Shown: positions 10,300-19,730, counted from the stretch's first letter. The stretch is 64,000 nucleotides of DNA from Curtobacterium sp. 458 (GCF_030406605.1 NZ_CP129104.1:1066072-1130071); one strand, 5' to 3'. Numbers and translations: made by a program. Notes: a model not told the origin generated them from the letters alone.

Positions 10300-10887
10300 T
10301 CAGGCCGTGGGCTTGCGCGGGTACGGGGTCTCGCCGCGCTCGAGTCCGCCGACGAGCTTCGCGATCCGGTTCGCCCGCGCCATCGCGCTCGGGGCCGTGG
10401 TCACCCGGTGCAACACCGCGTACCGGTTCGTGCCGTCGAGTTCGGCGAACAGTGCGGCGGCGGCCGGCGCGGCGTCGAGCGCTGCCCGCAGGTCGTCCGG
10501 GACCGTGGCGGTCGCGGCACCCGCGTAGGCACGGTCCCACCGGCCGTCGTCCTTCGCGCGGTCGACCTCGGCCTGCCCCCGGTCGCGCATCCGGCCGGTG
10601 GCCACGAGTTCCGCGACGAGGCCGATGTTCCGCTGCGACCACAGGGACGCCCGGCGCCGGGGCGTGAAGCGCTGCCGGAACGTGGCGGCGTCACGCCCGC
10701 GCTTCTGCCCGTCGATCCACCCCGAGCACAGCGCCTCGTCGAGCGCCTGGTCGTAGGTCAGGGACGTCGGCGCGGTCGTGCCCTTCTTGGCGAGGACGAG
10801 CCATACGCCGTCGGGGTCGTCCTCGTGCGCATCGAGCCAAGCGCGCCAGGCCGCGGCGTCGGGGAGCACCAGGTCCTCGGGGTCCAT
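10300..10887 (-). CDS. YdeI/OmpD-associated family protein
   Basis: A 195-residue soluble protein of the YdeI/OmpD-associated family, recognised from [49 protein letters not shown] and WDRAYAG. The biochemical role of the family is not established. The ATG at 10887 was chosen over an earlier one at 10908 because a TAGCAT -10 box (10895-10900) sits seven nt upstream of it; the longer version would contain that box inside the coding region. Confidence 0.88.
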   Translation of the reverse strand: MDPEDLVLPDAAAWRAWLDAHEDDPDGVWLVLAKKGTTAPTSLTYDQALDEALCSGWIDGQKRGRDAATFRQRFTPRRRASLWSQRNIGLVAELVATGRMRDRGQAEVDRAKDDGRWDRAYAGAATATVPDDLRAALDAAPAAAALFAELDGTNRYAVLHRVTTAPSAMARANRIAKLVGGLERGETPYPRKPTA

Positions 10888-10990
10888 GCCGCCGATGCTA
10901 GGCCGCACCGCCGACGAGGCGACGATCGTGGCGGACCCGCACCGTGCCTCCAGGCCGGATCGCCGGATCGCCGGAACCCGACCCGACCGC

Positions 10991-12568
10991 TCACACCCAG
11001 TGCGGCTGCGACAGCAGCCCGTCCGGGTCGACCTGTTCGGCGATCCGGTGCAGCCGCGAGGTGTTCACGCCGAAGTAGGCCGACGGGTCCGTGATCGCCG
11101 CGTCACAGTAGTTCGCGTACGCAGCGCTCCCCCACGCCGGCGTCATCGCCTTCCGGAACGACCGCACGTACGCGTCGAACGGCGCCGGGTCCGTTCCGTC
11201 CGCGAAGACCGCCGTGTACTGCACCGTCATGAGCGCCGACCGCCACGGGAACGCCGAGTCCGTCCGCCCGACCCGCGCGACCGCCCCGCCGAGGGCGTCG
11301 AGCGAGACACCGCCCTCGAGGTTCCCGGACACGTCCCCGGCGGCTTCCGCGTGCTGCACGAGGACGTCGATCTGCGCGTCCGTGAGCTTCGTCCCGCCGA
11401 TCGACGACGTCGCCGCCTCGGACACGCGCTGCGGCTTGCCGGCGAGCGCGGACATCGCGGCGCCGTACGACAGCTGCTCGGCCGTGTGACGCGTGGGCTT
11501 CACTCCGGTCGCCGCGATGAAGCCGTCGACGGACGCGTCGGCGCCGGTCTTCGAGCCGGTCCACACGCCGGTCACGGTGACCGACAGCGAGGAGTGCCGC
11601 GAGCCGCCGAGGAGCTTGAGCGTCGACCACAGCTCGTCGTCGGCGGTCGGGGCCCAGTTCTGCCACGCGCGCACGACGTCGGCTGCGGCCGACGCCGGGA
11701 ACGCGAGCTCGAAGAGCAGGACGCCAGGCGCGGCGCGGGTCCGGAAGGTCAGTGCGGTCACGACGCCCACGGTCCCGCCCCCGCCGCCGCGGCACGCCCA
11801 GAAGAGGTCGGGCTCCGCCTGCTCCGACACGTCGTGCACGGCGCCGTCGGGTGTGACGAGTCGCACGGCCGTGAGCTGGTCGCAGGTCAGACCGAAGGAG
11901 CGGGTGAGCACGCCGACACCGCCACCGAGCGTCAGGCCGCCGGTGCCGACCGTCGGGCAGGAACCGGCGCCGATCGCGCGGCCCTGGGCAGCCAGCGTCG
12001 CGTACACGTTCGCGAGCTGCGCGCCGGGGCCGATCGTCGCGGTGCCGTCGGCGTGCACCTCGATGCCGTCGAGCTCCTTCGTGCTGATGACGAGCGAACG
12101 CGGGACCTCGGTGCCGGGGGCGCCGCCGGCCGACCACCCCGTGTACGAGTGGCCGCCGGCGCGGAGGGCGACCGGTGTGTGCGTGTTCCGCGCGAAGGCG
12201 AGGCCGGCCTGCACGTCCGCCTCGCTCGTGGCGAGCAGGATGCCCTGCGGGTCGGCGTCGTCGTACCGCGGGTTCTCGAGCACCCGGGCGTCGTCCCAAC
12301 CCTGTGAGCCGGAACGCAGGAGCCGTCCCGACACCGCTGCGGCGAGGGCTTCCCACGAGTCGGGGCCGCCCGGCGCCGGGGACGAGGTCGGCGTCCGGTC
12401 CGGCGCTGCACCCGTCGCGGAGGCCGGGCCCGACGGCGACCGACCCGGTTTCGGCGCCGAGCCGGAGCACGCCGCGAGGAGACCCGCGAGCCCGATGCCC
12501 ACGCCGCCCCCGATCAGCGCGCGTCGGCTCGTCCGGTGGAACGCGCGGTCGGTGGAGTCGGGGTGCAT
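10991..12568 (-). CDS. Exported FAD-linked oxidoreductase (BBE family)
   Basis: A 525-residue flavoprotein with a Tat-like signal (RRALIGGGVGIG, then a hydrophobic stretch and a lipobox-like LAAC near residue 34), a Ser/Pro-rich spacer, a PCMH-type FAD-binding domain and a berberine-bridge C-terminal motif (NYCDAAITDPSAYFG). The His in RAGGHSY is the usual site of covalent FAD attachment, and GTGGLTLGGGVG binds the pyrophosphate. Family members oxidise carbohydrates or alkaloids outside the cell. An AGGAG lies 5 nt before the ATG. It is on the same strand as the thioesterase gene upstream. Confidence 0.9.
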   Translation of the reverse strand: MHPDSTDRAFHRTSRRALIGGGVGIGLAGLLAACSGSAPKPGRSPSGPASATGAAPDRTPTSSPAPGGPDSWEALAAAVSGRLLRSGSQGWDDARVLENPRYDDADPQGILLATSEADVQAGLAFARNTHTPVALRAGGHSYTGWSAGGAPGTEVPRSLVISTKELDGIEVHADGTATIGPGAQLANVYATLAAQGRAIGAGSCPTVGTGGLTLGGGVGVLTRSFGLTCDQLTAVRLVTPDGAVHDVSEQAEPDLFWACRGGGGGTVGVVTALTFRTRAAPGVLLFELAFPASAAADVVRAWQNWAPTADDELWSTLKLLGGSRHSSLSVTVTGVWTGSKTGADASVDGFIAATGVKPTRHTAEQLSYGAAMSALAGKPQRVSEAATSSIGGTKLTDAQIDVLVQHAEAAGDVSGNLEGGVSLDALGGAVARVGRTDSAFPWRSALMTVQYTAVFADGTDPAPFDAYVRSFRKAMTPAWGSAAYANYCDAAITDPSAYFGVNTSRLHRIAEQVDPDGLLSQPHWV

Positions 12569-12611
12569 CGCTCCTGTCTACGCCATGCTCGACCGCTCGA
12601 CGAGGCCGGAG

Positions 12612-13154
12612 TCAGCGGGCGGTGCTGCTGATCCGCACAGCGTCGGCCCACTCGTGCACCCACGCGGGCACCGTGAGGTCCCGCGGCGCGGGTCCGGTGA
12701 CCGCGAGCAGCTCGGTGGGCGACACGTGCCCGCCGTCCCGGTGCAGGAACCGGGCCTGCACGACCGCCCGGGCGATGACGGCGTCCCGCCGCACGAAGGT
12801 CTGCTCCATGTACACCGAGCGCTCGTCCATCCCGAGCACCCGCGTGCGCAGGACGAACCGCTGCCCGAGCGTCAGCGACCGCTTGTACGTGATCGTCTGC
12901 GCGGCGACGACGGCGTACCACCCACGCTCGGACGCCGCCTGCCAGAAGCCGGAGCGGGTGAGCAGGTCGTACCGGCCGAGGTCGAGCAGCGACAGGTACT
13001 TGCCGTTGTTCACGTGCTGCAGCGGGTCGAGGTCGGTGAGCGTGACCCGGAACGGCGTGCTCGTCTCGTCCCACAGCGAGGTGCCGCTGCCTCGACGCGT
13101 CGCGGCCAGTCGGGTGCGCAGGGTCAGGAGGAGCAGCCGGAAGTACAGGTTCAC
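12612..13154 (-). CDS. Acyl-CoA thioesterase-like protein, hotdog fold
   Basis: A 180-residue member of the 4-hydroxybenzoyl-CoA thioesterase-like group. The hotdog signature is visible in TDLDPLQHVNNGKYLSLLDL and the long strand YVVAAQTITYKRSL-like region. The first 18 residues are hydrophobic with Arg, perhaps a membrane-associating helix. The start is GTG at 13154 with a TGTGAT box six nt upstream, so the leader is probably absent. The substrate is not predictable; related genes are often annotated as thioesterase-like. Confidence 0.82.
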   Translation of the reverse strand: MNLYFRLLLLTLRTRLAATRRGSGTSLWDETSTPFRVTLTDLDPLQHVNNGKYLSLLDLGRYDLLTRSGFWQAASERGWYAVVAAQTITYKRSLTLGQRFVLRTRVLGMDERSVYMEQTFVRRDAVIARAVVQARFLHRDGGHVSPTELLAVTGPAPRDLTVPAWVHEWADAVRISSTAR

Positions 13155-13282
13155 GGATCGATCACACCAGTTGCACTGTGCACCCGGCGAGCGCGTTGGA
13201 GGAACCGCACGATCGCATTCCCACCTGGGCGGGCACCGTCAGAGCCTCCCTCCAATCGCGGATCGGCGAGTAGACCGGACGC

Positions 13283-14269
<987 letters not shown>

Positions 14270-14330
14270 CGCGAGCGACGCGCGTCCCTGACGCGACGGG
14301 CGCGTCCCTGACGTGACCACCTGACGGCCT

Positions 14331-14362
14331 GGAGGCCCGTGGCACGCTCGCCACGGGCCTCC
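14331..14362. terminator. Bidirectional hairpin of the GGAGGCCCGTGGC family
   Basis: A 13-bp perfect stem (14331-14343 with 14350-14362) with a six-nt loop between convergent genes. No T-run flanks it. A direct repeat, CGCGTCCCTGACG, lies just upstream at 14281 and 14301. Confidence 0.75.
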
Positions 14363-14387
14363 CGTCCGTCCGGTGGTCGCGCTGGGA

Positions 14388-14870
14388 CTAGACCTCCGCG
14401 GCGAACGCGGCCGCGCGGAGCTGCAGGTCCTCGATGCGCTGCAGTCGCGCAGCCTCGACGTCGTAGCCCTCGTAGGCGGGCGGCGGCAGCTTCCGGACGT
14501 TCCGTGAACACTCGAAGTCCTGGCAGACGAGCGTCCCCACGGTGTTGCCGTTCCGACCGGCCTTCCCGGACCGCTTGGCGCTGTAGAACACGACGTCGTT
14601 CGGCAGCTTCACGTCCTGGCACCACGAGCACTGCGCCCGGCTGCGGGGCGACGCCTCGGCCTGCCGGAACAGGATCCCGACGAGGTCGCCCTCGAGGGTG
14701 GGGACGACGGCGTAGGCACGGCGGCCGATCTTCGGGTCACGCCAGCCGAGGTAGTCGAGCACGTCCCAGTCGGTCGCCTCGAAGGCGTCGGGGAGGGTGA
14801 TGTCGGCCGTCTCCTTGCGGGAGGCGTTGACGAAGGACGTGCGGATGGTCTTCTCGCTGATGGGCAGCAT
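14388..14870 (-). CDS. FBP-domain (elongation factor G-binding) protein
   Basis: A 160-residue protein with the FBP C-terminal treble-clef zinc-finger domain. Cysteines in CSWCQ and in VCQDFECSRN are placed to bind zinc. FusB-type proteins with this domain bind EF-G and free it from fusidic-acid-stalled ribosomes; most chromosomal homologues have no proven role. The ATG at 14870 has only a weak GAGAG upstream. The transcript seems to start near 15030, giving a 160-nt leader that carries a possible 16-codon peptide. Confidence 0.85.
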   Translation of the reverse strand: MLPISEKTIRTSFVNASRKETADITLPDAFEATDWDVLDYLGWRDPKIGRRAYAVVPTLEGDLVGILFRQAEASPRSRAQCSWCQDVKLPNDVVFYSAKRSGKAGRNGNTVGTLVCQDFECSRNVRKLPPPAYEGYDVEAARLQRIEDLQLRAAAFAAEV

Positions 14871-14979
14871 GGTGTGTCGCTCTCGACGGGGGCCCGGGGC
14901 ACGCGGATGCGCGCCGCACCGGGCGGAGGTGGTCAGGGGTCGGTGACGGCGGCCGCACCGCACGGTGCGACCGGGGGCG

Positions 14980-15030
14980 TCACGCCCTGATGCCGGCGCT
15001 CTGCGCGCCGACCACCTCCTGGAAGCTCAC
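14980..15030 (-). CDS. Possible 16-residue leader peptide before the FBP gene
   Basis: A GTG at 15030 follows a TAGGCT box (15037-15042) by exactly six nt, the same geometry as the leaderless genes of this window. The short frame (VSFQEVVGAQSAGIRA) ends at 14980. It is followed by a small hairpin (CGCACC/GGTGCG near 14955-14970) and then the FBP start 110 nt later. This could be a translated leader peptide; it could also be chance. Confidence 0.4.
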   Translation of the reverse strand: MSFQEVVGAQSAGIRA

Positions 15031-15079
15031 CCGACCAGCCTACGACGACGTGTCAAGCCGGGCGTGTCGCGATCGTCGG

Positions 15080-15856
15080 TCAGGCCGGTGTCGCCTGCAG
15101 CAGCACGAGGGACCCGTCGTAGGACGGCCGCACCCGGAGCGAGCCGTGGCGGCGGTCCCACTCGCCGGAGTCGAGCGCGTCCCGGAGCGCCGCGACCGAT
15201 CGCCGGGCCGTGACCTCGTCCACGAACGACCACGCAGAGTTCGCCAGTCGTGCCCCGGGGTCGAGGAGCCGCTCGGGTCGGGCGTAGTACGCCTCCGAGA
15301 AGCCGTCGACGCACGTGAAGGGGATCGGCAGGCGGGTGGTCTCGACCTCGCCGCCGAGAGCCGCCGCGATGCGGTCGAGGGCGGGGTAGCGGCGTGCCTC
15401 GGTCGCCATCACCTCGGGGGCGTACTCGGCGAGCCAGTAGTCCTGCACGCGGTCGGGGTCGCACGTCAGGACGACGACGGGGCCTCGGGTCACGCGTCGC
15501 ACCTCGGCCAGCCCGCGCTCGAGGTCACCCCACTGGTGCACCGAGAACGTGGTCATCGCGGCGTCGAACGTGTCGTCCGCGAACGGCAGGTCCTCCGCGG
15601 TCGCGTCGATCGCCGTCGCGAGGGTGTCGGGGCGCTGCGCGCGCATGGCGGCCGAGGGCTCGACCGCGGTGACCTCGCGGTCGGTCGGCTCGTACGAGCC
15701 CGCGCCTGCCCCGACGTTCAGCACGGTCCGGGCGTCGCCGAGCGCCTTGGTGATCGCTCGGGCGAACGACGGCTCCGGGCGGCGCCAGCGGCGGTACTCC
15801 TGGCCGATCACGGCGTAGTCGGCGTCGCCGGCGGATCCGTCCGAGGTCCTCGTCAC
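15080..15856 (-). CDS. Class I SAM-dependent methyltransferase
   Basis: A 258-residue methyltransferase of the UbiE/type-11 kind. Motif I is VLNVGAGAGSYEP, the acidic residue of motif II is in VTAVEPS, and motif IV is in DLPFADDTFDAAMTTFSVHQW. The acceptor is unknown. The GTG start at 15856 is six nt from TAGGCT (15863-15868); the divergent small membrane gene starts 39 nt away with its own box, so two leaderless promoters sit back to back. Confidence 0.88.
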   Translation of the reverse strand: MTRTSDGSAGDADYAVIGQEYRRWRRPEPSFARAITKALGDARTVLNVGAGAGSYEPTDREVTAVEPSAAMRAQRPDTLATAIDATAEDLPFADDTFDAAMTTFSVHQWGDLERGLAEVRRVTRGPVVVLTCDPDRVQDYWLAEYAPEVMATEARRYPALDRIAAALGGEVETTRLPIPFTCVDGFSEAYYARPERLLDPGARLANSAWSFVDEVTARRSVAALRDALDSGEWDRRHGSLRVRPSYDGSLVLLQATPA

Positions 15857-15894
15857 CGCTCCAGCCTACGGACCGCCGCTGCTACGCTCGCCGG

Positions 15895-16116
15895 ATGTTC
15901 TCCGGGGGATTCGCCGTCGTGACCGTCGTGTACCTGCTCGTCGTGCTCGCCGCACTCGTGCTGGGTGTCGCGCTCATCGTGCTCGCCTTCGCGGGGATCC
16001 GGGTGCTGCGGCTCTCCGCGGTCGAGCGGGAGCTGCGCATCGAGCGGCTGCGGCTGCAGAACGCCGACCTGTTCGACGGACTCGACGACGACGAGCCGGG
16101 GCCGCCCGCGGCGTAG
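15895..16116 (+). CDS. Small single-pass membrane protein
   Basis: A 73-residue protein with one long hydrophobic segment (residues about 6-37), followed by a basic/acidic helix (AVERELRIERLRLQNADLFD) and an acidic-proline tail. This is typical of small actinobacterial inner-membrane proteins with no assigned role. The ATG at 15895 is six nt from TACGCT (15883-15888). Confidence 0.75.
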   Translation: MFSGGFAVVTVVYLLVVLAALVLGVALIVLAFAGIRVLRLSAVERELRIERLRLQNADLFDGLDDDEPGPPAA

Positions 16117-16148
16117 CCGGTTCGGGGTCCGGAGTCCGGGGTCGAGGT

Positions 16149-16222
16149 CCACGAAACGCGCGCGTTTCGACGTTGCACCCGTCGAACGACGCGCGCGGCG
16201 TCGAAACGCGCGCGTTTCGTGG
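16149..16222. repeat. Perfect 24-bp inverted repeat of nested palindromes
   Basis: Positions 16149-16172 are exactly complementary to 16199-16222, with 26 nt between. Each arm contains an 18-bp self-palindrome, CGAAACGCGCGCGTTTCG (16152-16169 and 16202-16219). The element lies between two convergent genes, so a bidirectional terminator or an extragenic palindromic repeat is likely. A run of nine C follows at about 16232-16240. Confidence 0.85.
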
Positions 16223-16248
16223 CCGAAGCCGCCCCCCCCCGCCGCGGG

Positions 16249-17127
16249 CTACACCGCGGCGGACCGCTCCGAGCGCTCCGTCGCCGCCCAGGTCCCGAGC
16301 AGCGCCAGGTTCCGCTCCGACTCGCTGCCGGGCTCGGCCCCGTACGTGAACATCGTCAGGCCGGGGTCCGCGACGAGGTCGAGCGCCTCGTAGGTCAGCT
16401 CGAGCCGCCCGACGACCGGGTGCTCGATGCGCTTCCGACCGGTTCGGTGCGACCGGACGTCGTGCGCCGCCCACCACGTGCGGAACTCCTCGCTGCGGGT
16501 CGAGAGCTCCCCGACGAGCGTCACGAGTCCGGGTTCGCACGGGTTCGCGACGGCCGCGGCACGGAGGATCGCCACGGCGTCCCGCGCGGTCTGGGCCCAG
16601 TCGGGGAAGAACTCGCGGGCGGCCGGGTCGAGGAACGTGAACCGTGCGGTGTTCACCGGACGACCTGGTCCCGCGAACATCGGCGAGTAGAGCGCCCGAC
16701 CGAGCTCGTTCGTCGCGACGACGTCGCCGCGCTCGTTCCGCACCCACGCGGGCGCTCCGGTGATCGCGTCGAGGAGCTGCTGCACCCCCGGTCGCACCCG
16801 GGTCGGGACGTTGCGGTGCATGGTCTTCACGCCGGCGTTCGCCAGCCGCGCGAGGTCCCACAGGTGCGTGCGCTCGTCCTCGTCGAGCCGGAGCGCCGCC
16901 GCGAGGCCGTCGAGCACGCTGTCCGAGACGCCCTTGAGGGTGCCCCGCTCGAGCCGCGTGTAGTAGTCGACGCTCACCCCGGCGAGCATCGCCACCTCGT
17001 GCCGGCGGAGACCCGGGACCCGTCGGACTCCCCCGCCGAACGTCGGCATGCCGACCTGGTCCGGGGTGAGCCGTGCCCGTCTCGAGGACAGGAAGTCCTG
17101 GATCTCCTTGCGCACGTCGATACCCAT
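16249..17127 (-). CDS. XRE-family regulator with MmyB-like ligand-binding domain
   Basis: A 292-residue paralogue of the regulator at 260-1138, with the same helix-turn-helix (LRRHEVAMLAGVSVDYYTRL) and the same MmyB-like domain (TARFTFLDPAAREFFPDW, ELSTRSEEFRTWWAAHDV). The ATG at 17127 is seven nt from TAGCCT (17135-17140); frames extending upstream run into the GGTACCGGG repeats and are rejected. The upstream repeats suggest autoregulation. No oxidoreductase lies directly beside it; the nearest same-strand gene is the CNNM/CorC protein. Confidence 0.9.
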   Translation of the reverse strand: MGIDVRKEIQDFLSSRRARLTPDQVGMPTFGGGVRRVPGLRRHEVAMLAGVSVDYYTRLERGTLKGVSDSVLDGLAAALRLDEDERTHLWDLARLANAGVKTMHRNVPTRVRPGVQQLLDAITGAPAWVRNERGDVVATNELGRALYSPMFAGPGRPVNTARFTFLDPAAREFFPDWAQTARDAVAILRAAAVANPCEPGLVTLVGELSTRSEEFRTWWAAHDVRSHRTGRKRIEHPVVGRLELTYEALDLVADPGLTMFTYGAEPGSESERNLALLGTWAATERSERSAAV

Positions 17128-17152
17128 GTCGGCAAGGCTACGTGGCGAGACC

Positions 17153-17194
17153 GGTACCGGGACAGGTACCGGGAGGGCCTGCCTCGGTACCGGG
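17153..17194 (-). promoter_or_regulatory. Three GGTACCGGG direct repeats upstream of the XRE gene
   Basis: Identical 9-mers occur at 17153, 17165 and 17186 (spacing 12 and 21). The first lies 13 nt upstream of the -10 box, where a bound regulator would block polymerase. Each 9-mer contains the palindrome GGTACC. Confidence 0.55.
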
Positions 17195-17206
17195 TCCACG
17201 CGGATC

Positions 17207-17248
17207 GGACGGGAGGCCCGTGGCGGCGCCGCCACGGGCCTCCCGTCC
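17207..17248 (-). terminator. 21-bp perfect hairpin after the CNNM/CorC gene
   Basis: GGACGGGAGGCCCGTGGCGGC (17207-17227) is followed directly by its complement (17228-17248). It starts 15 nt after the CNNM stop codon. The same 42 nt occur again at 42304-42345. Confidence 0.85.
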
Positions 17249-17262
17249 GCTGGAGGTCGCCG

Positions 17263-18540
17263 CTACAGCGCGCGTTCCCGCGCGACCAGGCGCACCCGCG
17301 CCACGCGGTGTCCGTCCATCTCGGTCACCTCGAGCGACCAGTCGTCGAGCTCGACCACGTCGCCGACGACGGGGATGCGGTCGAGGTGCACCTGCACGAG
17401 GCCGCCGACGGTCTCGTAGTCGCCGTCGGGCAGGACCGGACCGCCGTCGGCCGCGAGGTCCTCGAGCACGAGCGATCCGTCGACCCCCTCGGCGGCGGCG
17501 GACGCGGTGTCGGACTCGGCGGTGTCCCACTCGTCCTTGATCCGGCCGACGAGGTCCTCGAGCAGGGCCTCGAGCGTCACCATGCCCGCACTGCCGCCGT
17601 ACTCGTCCACGACGAGCGCGATCTGGTGGCCGTCCGTGCGCATCTGGGCGATCGCGCTCGAGAGCGACTTCGTCTCCGGCATCGCGAGGACCGGCCGGAC
17701 GAGGGTCGCGAGCGGCGCCTCCGGATCGACGGGGCGGAGGAGGTCGCGGAGGTGCACGAAGCCCGTGACGGCGTCGCGGGAGCCCGAGGTCACCAGGTAG
17801 CGCGAGTGTCCCGCGTCGAGCGCGTGGTCGGTGGCCTGGCGGATGGTGAGGTCGGCGTCCATCGTGGACACGTCGTACCAGGGGCGCATCGACTCCCGGA
17901 GGGTGCGGTCACCGGCGTCGAGGGCGCTCCGGGCGATCTGCCGGCCCTGGGCGTCGATGGCGTCGTGCTCGGCCACGAGGTCGCGGAGTTCCTCGGTGCT
18001 CATCGACTCGCTGCGGGCGTTCGGGTCACCGCCGAGCAACCGCACGATCGCGTTCGTCGTGGTGGACAGCACCCAGATGACCGGACGCATGAGCGTAGCG
18101 AACCGATCGAGCGGCGGGGCCACGAGCATCGAGAAGCCCTCGGCGCGCTGGAGGGCGAGGCGCTTCGGGACGAGCTCGCCGAACACGAGCGACAGGTACG
18201 CGATGACGAGGGTGAGCAGCACGAGGGCGACGGCCTCGGCGGCGCCGCGGTCGAGGCCGAGGCCCTGCAGCAGCGGCGCGATGTCGGGTGCGATCGACGA
18301 GGCGCCGTACGCGGCCGAGAAGAACCCGGCGACCGTGACGCCGATCTGCACCGCGGAGAGGAAGCGGTTCGGGTCACGGCTGAGCTGGGCGACCCGTGCG
18401 CCGCGCGGCCCCTTGCGTTCGAGCTGCTGGAGCTGCGACTCGCGGAGGGAGACGAGGGCGATCTCGGCGGCGGCGAACACGCCACCGACGAGCACGAAGA
18501 GGATGACGAGCCCGAAGGCGATCCAGGTGTCGGCGCCCAT
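17263..18540 (-). CDS. CNNM/CorC (hemolysin C-like) family transporter
   Basis: A 425-residue membrane protein. A DUF21/CNNM transmembrane domain covers residues about 1-180 (four hydrophobic segments; ELVPKRLAL motif), two CBS repeats lie at about 200-330 (QIALVVDEYGGSAGMVTLEA) and a CorC_HlyC domain ends the protein. CNNM/CorC proteins export Mg2+ or related divalent cations and bind ATP with the CBS pair. The hemolysin name is historical. The gene is single, ended by the strong hairpin at 17207-17248. Confidence 0.92.
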   Translation of the reverse strand: MGADTWIAFGLVILFVLVGGVFAAAEIALVSLRESQLQQLERKGPRGARVAQLSRDPNRFLSAVQIGVTVAGFFSAAYGASSIAPDIAPLLQGLGLDRGAAEAVALVLLTLVIAYLSLVFGELVPKRLALQRAEGFSMLVAPPLDRFATLMRPVIWVLSTTTNAIVRLLGGDPNARSESMSTEELRDLVAEHDAIDAQGRQIARSALDAGDRTLRESMRPWYDVSTMDADLTIRQATDHALDAGHSRYLVTSGSRDAVTGFVHLRDLLRPVDPEAPLATLVRPVLAMPETKSLSSAIAQMRTDGHQIALVVDEYGGSAGMVTLEALLEDLVGRIKDEWDTAESDTASAAAEGVDGSLVLEDLAADGGPVLPDGDYETVGGLVQVHLDRIPVVGDVVELDDWSLEVTEMDGHRVARVRLVARERAL

Positions 18541-18645
18541 CAGCGGGTGGTCCGCTCAGGTCGGGGCGGAACCGGTCGCGTTCGGGCGCTGGGCCTGTGA
18601 CAGTCGTCCATGCCTGTGAGCCTGCACAGGGGTTCTGGGAAGGTG

Positions 18646-18664
18646 CCCCGCGGTGACTGCGGGG
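18646..18664 (-). terminator. Small hairpin after the M23 peptidase gene
   Basis: CCCCGC and GCGGGG (18646-18651 and 18659-18664) form a six-bp stem 19 nt after the peptidase stop. There is no T-run, so this is a weak call. Confidence 0.3.
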
Positions 18665-18682
18665 GTGCTGTGGATCGGCTGC

Positions 18683-19666
18683 CTAGGCGGTGATCGGGCG
18701 TCCGGTGCGAGCTTCGAGCCACGCGGCGGGGTCGATCGGGGTGACCCCGTCGAGCAGGACCTCGAGGTGCAGGTGTGCGCCCGTCGAGACGCCCGAGTTG
18801 CCCACCTGGCCGATGAACTCGCCCGCCTCGACGGTGTCGCCGACCTTCAGGGGCGTGGAGCCGGGGATCATGTGGCCGTACAGCGTGGCGACCTTGCGAC
18901 CGTCGATGACGTGGTCGATCACCACGGCCGTGCCGTAGTTGAAGTACGTGCCGGCGACGCGGACCGTGCCCTTCGCGATCGCGCCGATCGGGGTGCCGAG
19001 CCCAGGGGTGAAGTCGAGGCCCTCGTGCAGCGACGAGCACGCCCCGCACGGTGCCGAGCGGTACCCGAAGCCGGAGCTCATCTGCACCGGGCCCGGGAAC
19101 GGCGAGCGGACCTCGCCCCCGAAGGAGACGGAACCGCTCGCGGTGGCCTGTTCCTTCGTGGTCGAGCCGCCGCCGATCGTGAAGCCGTCGCGCGCGGGGT
19201 CGGCGAGGGCGGCGAGCTGCGTGACCGAGTAGTCCTGACCGGCGACGCTCGGGGCGAGGGTCGCGGTGGCGACCGCGGTGCCGGACGCGGCGTGCGCGGG
19301 GGTCGCGGAGGCGGCGAAGAGCACGAAGGCCGCGAGGGCGCTGGTGAGCGTCACGCGGCTGGCGCGGTTCGCCGGGCGCAGCGGGTTGACCCGGGTGCGC
19401 AGCGGGCGTCGTCCCTGCGGGGTCGTCGCGACGGCGGCCGGGCGGGCGGTGGTCGGCCCGGTCACGTCGCGGTCGACGCGGCGGATGCGGGTCTCGGTGT
19501 GCGCGGCACTGGCGTGCTCCGTCGTGGCCCCCGCGGTGGCGGCCGTGCGACCGGTCCGCCGGGGTTGCTTGCGGGACGCGGCGCGCTCGGCCTCGAGGGC
19601 TGCGCGGCGCGACAGGTGCACGACCGGGGTCTCCGGGTGCTGGTCTGGGTGGGGTGCAGTCGTCAT
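18683..19666 (-). CDS. M23-family metallopeptidase (cell-wall hydrolase)
   Basis: A 327-residue exported peptidase. A long basic, disordered N-terminus (1-105) precedes a hydrophobic segment and an AxA-type cleavage site (ATPAHAAS, near residue 127). The LytM domain is at about 200-315: the zinc ligands are His and Asp in LHEGLDFTP and the HxH in TGAHLHLEV. Such enzymes cut peptidoglycan cross-bridges or act as regulators of amidases. The unusually long cytoplasmic N-terminus is common in actinobacterial M23 proteins. A promoter with possible MtrA-type half-sites lies just upstream. Confidence 0.9.
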   Translation of the reverse strand: MTTAPHPDQHPETPVVHLSRRAALEAERAASRKQPRRTGRTAATAGATTEHASAAHTETRIRRVDRDVTGPTTARPAAVATTPQGRRPLRTRVNPLRPANRASRVTLTSALAAFVLFAASATPAHAASGTAVATATLAPSVAGQDYSVTQLAALADPARDGFTIGGGSTTKEQATASGSVSFGGEVRSPFPGPVQMSSGFGYRSAPCGACSSLHEGLDFTPGLGTPIGAIAKGTVRVAGTYFNYGTAVVIDHVIDGRKVATLYGHMIPGSTPLKVGDTVEAGEFIGQVGNSGVSTGAHLHLEVLLDGVTPIDPAAWLEARTGRPITA

Positions 19667-19677
19667 GGCCGCCTACC

Positions 19678-19730
19678 ATTCTGCACGACTCTGTTCGTTT
19701 GTACAGACCCCAATGTGATCATTCCGTTAC
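19678..19730 (-). promoter_or_regulatory. M23 gene promoter with possible MtrA-like half-sites
   Basis: On the minus strand TGTACA (19705-19700) and CAGAAT (19683-19678) are separated by 16 nt and end 11 nt before the ATG. Upstream, GTAAC (19730-19726) and ATCAC (19719-19715) are spaced 11 nt apart, resembling the GTNAC direct repeats bound by MtrA upstream of cell-wall hydrolase genes. The second half-site is imperfect. Confidence 0.4.

Noticed and set aside
14281..14313. Direct repeat of CGCGTCCCTGACG as an attachment site
   Set aside because: Only two 13-nt copies 20 nt apart, with no integrase gene or tRNA nearby.
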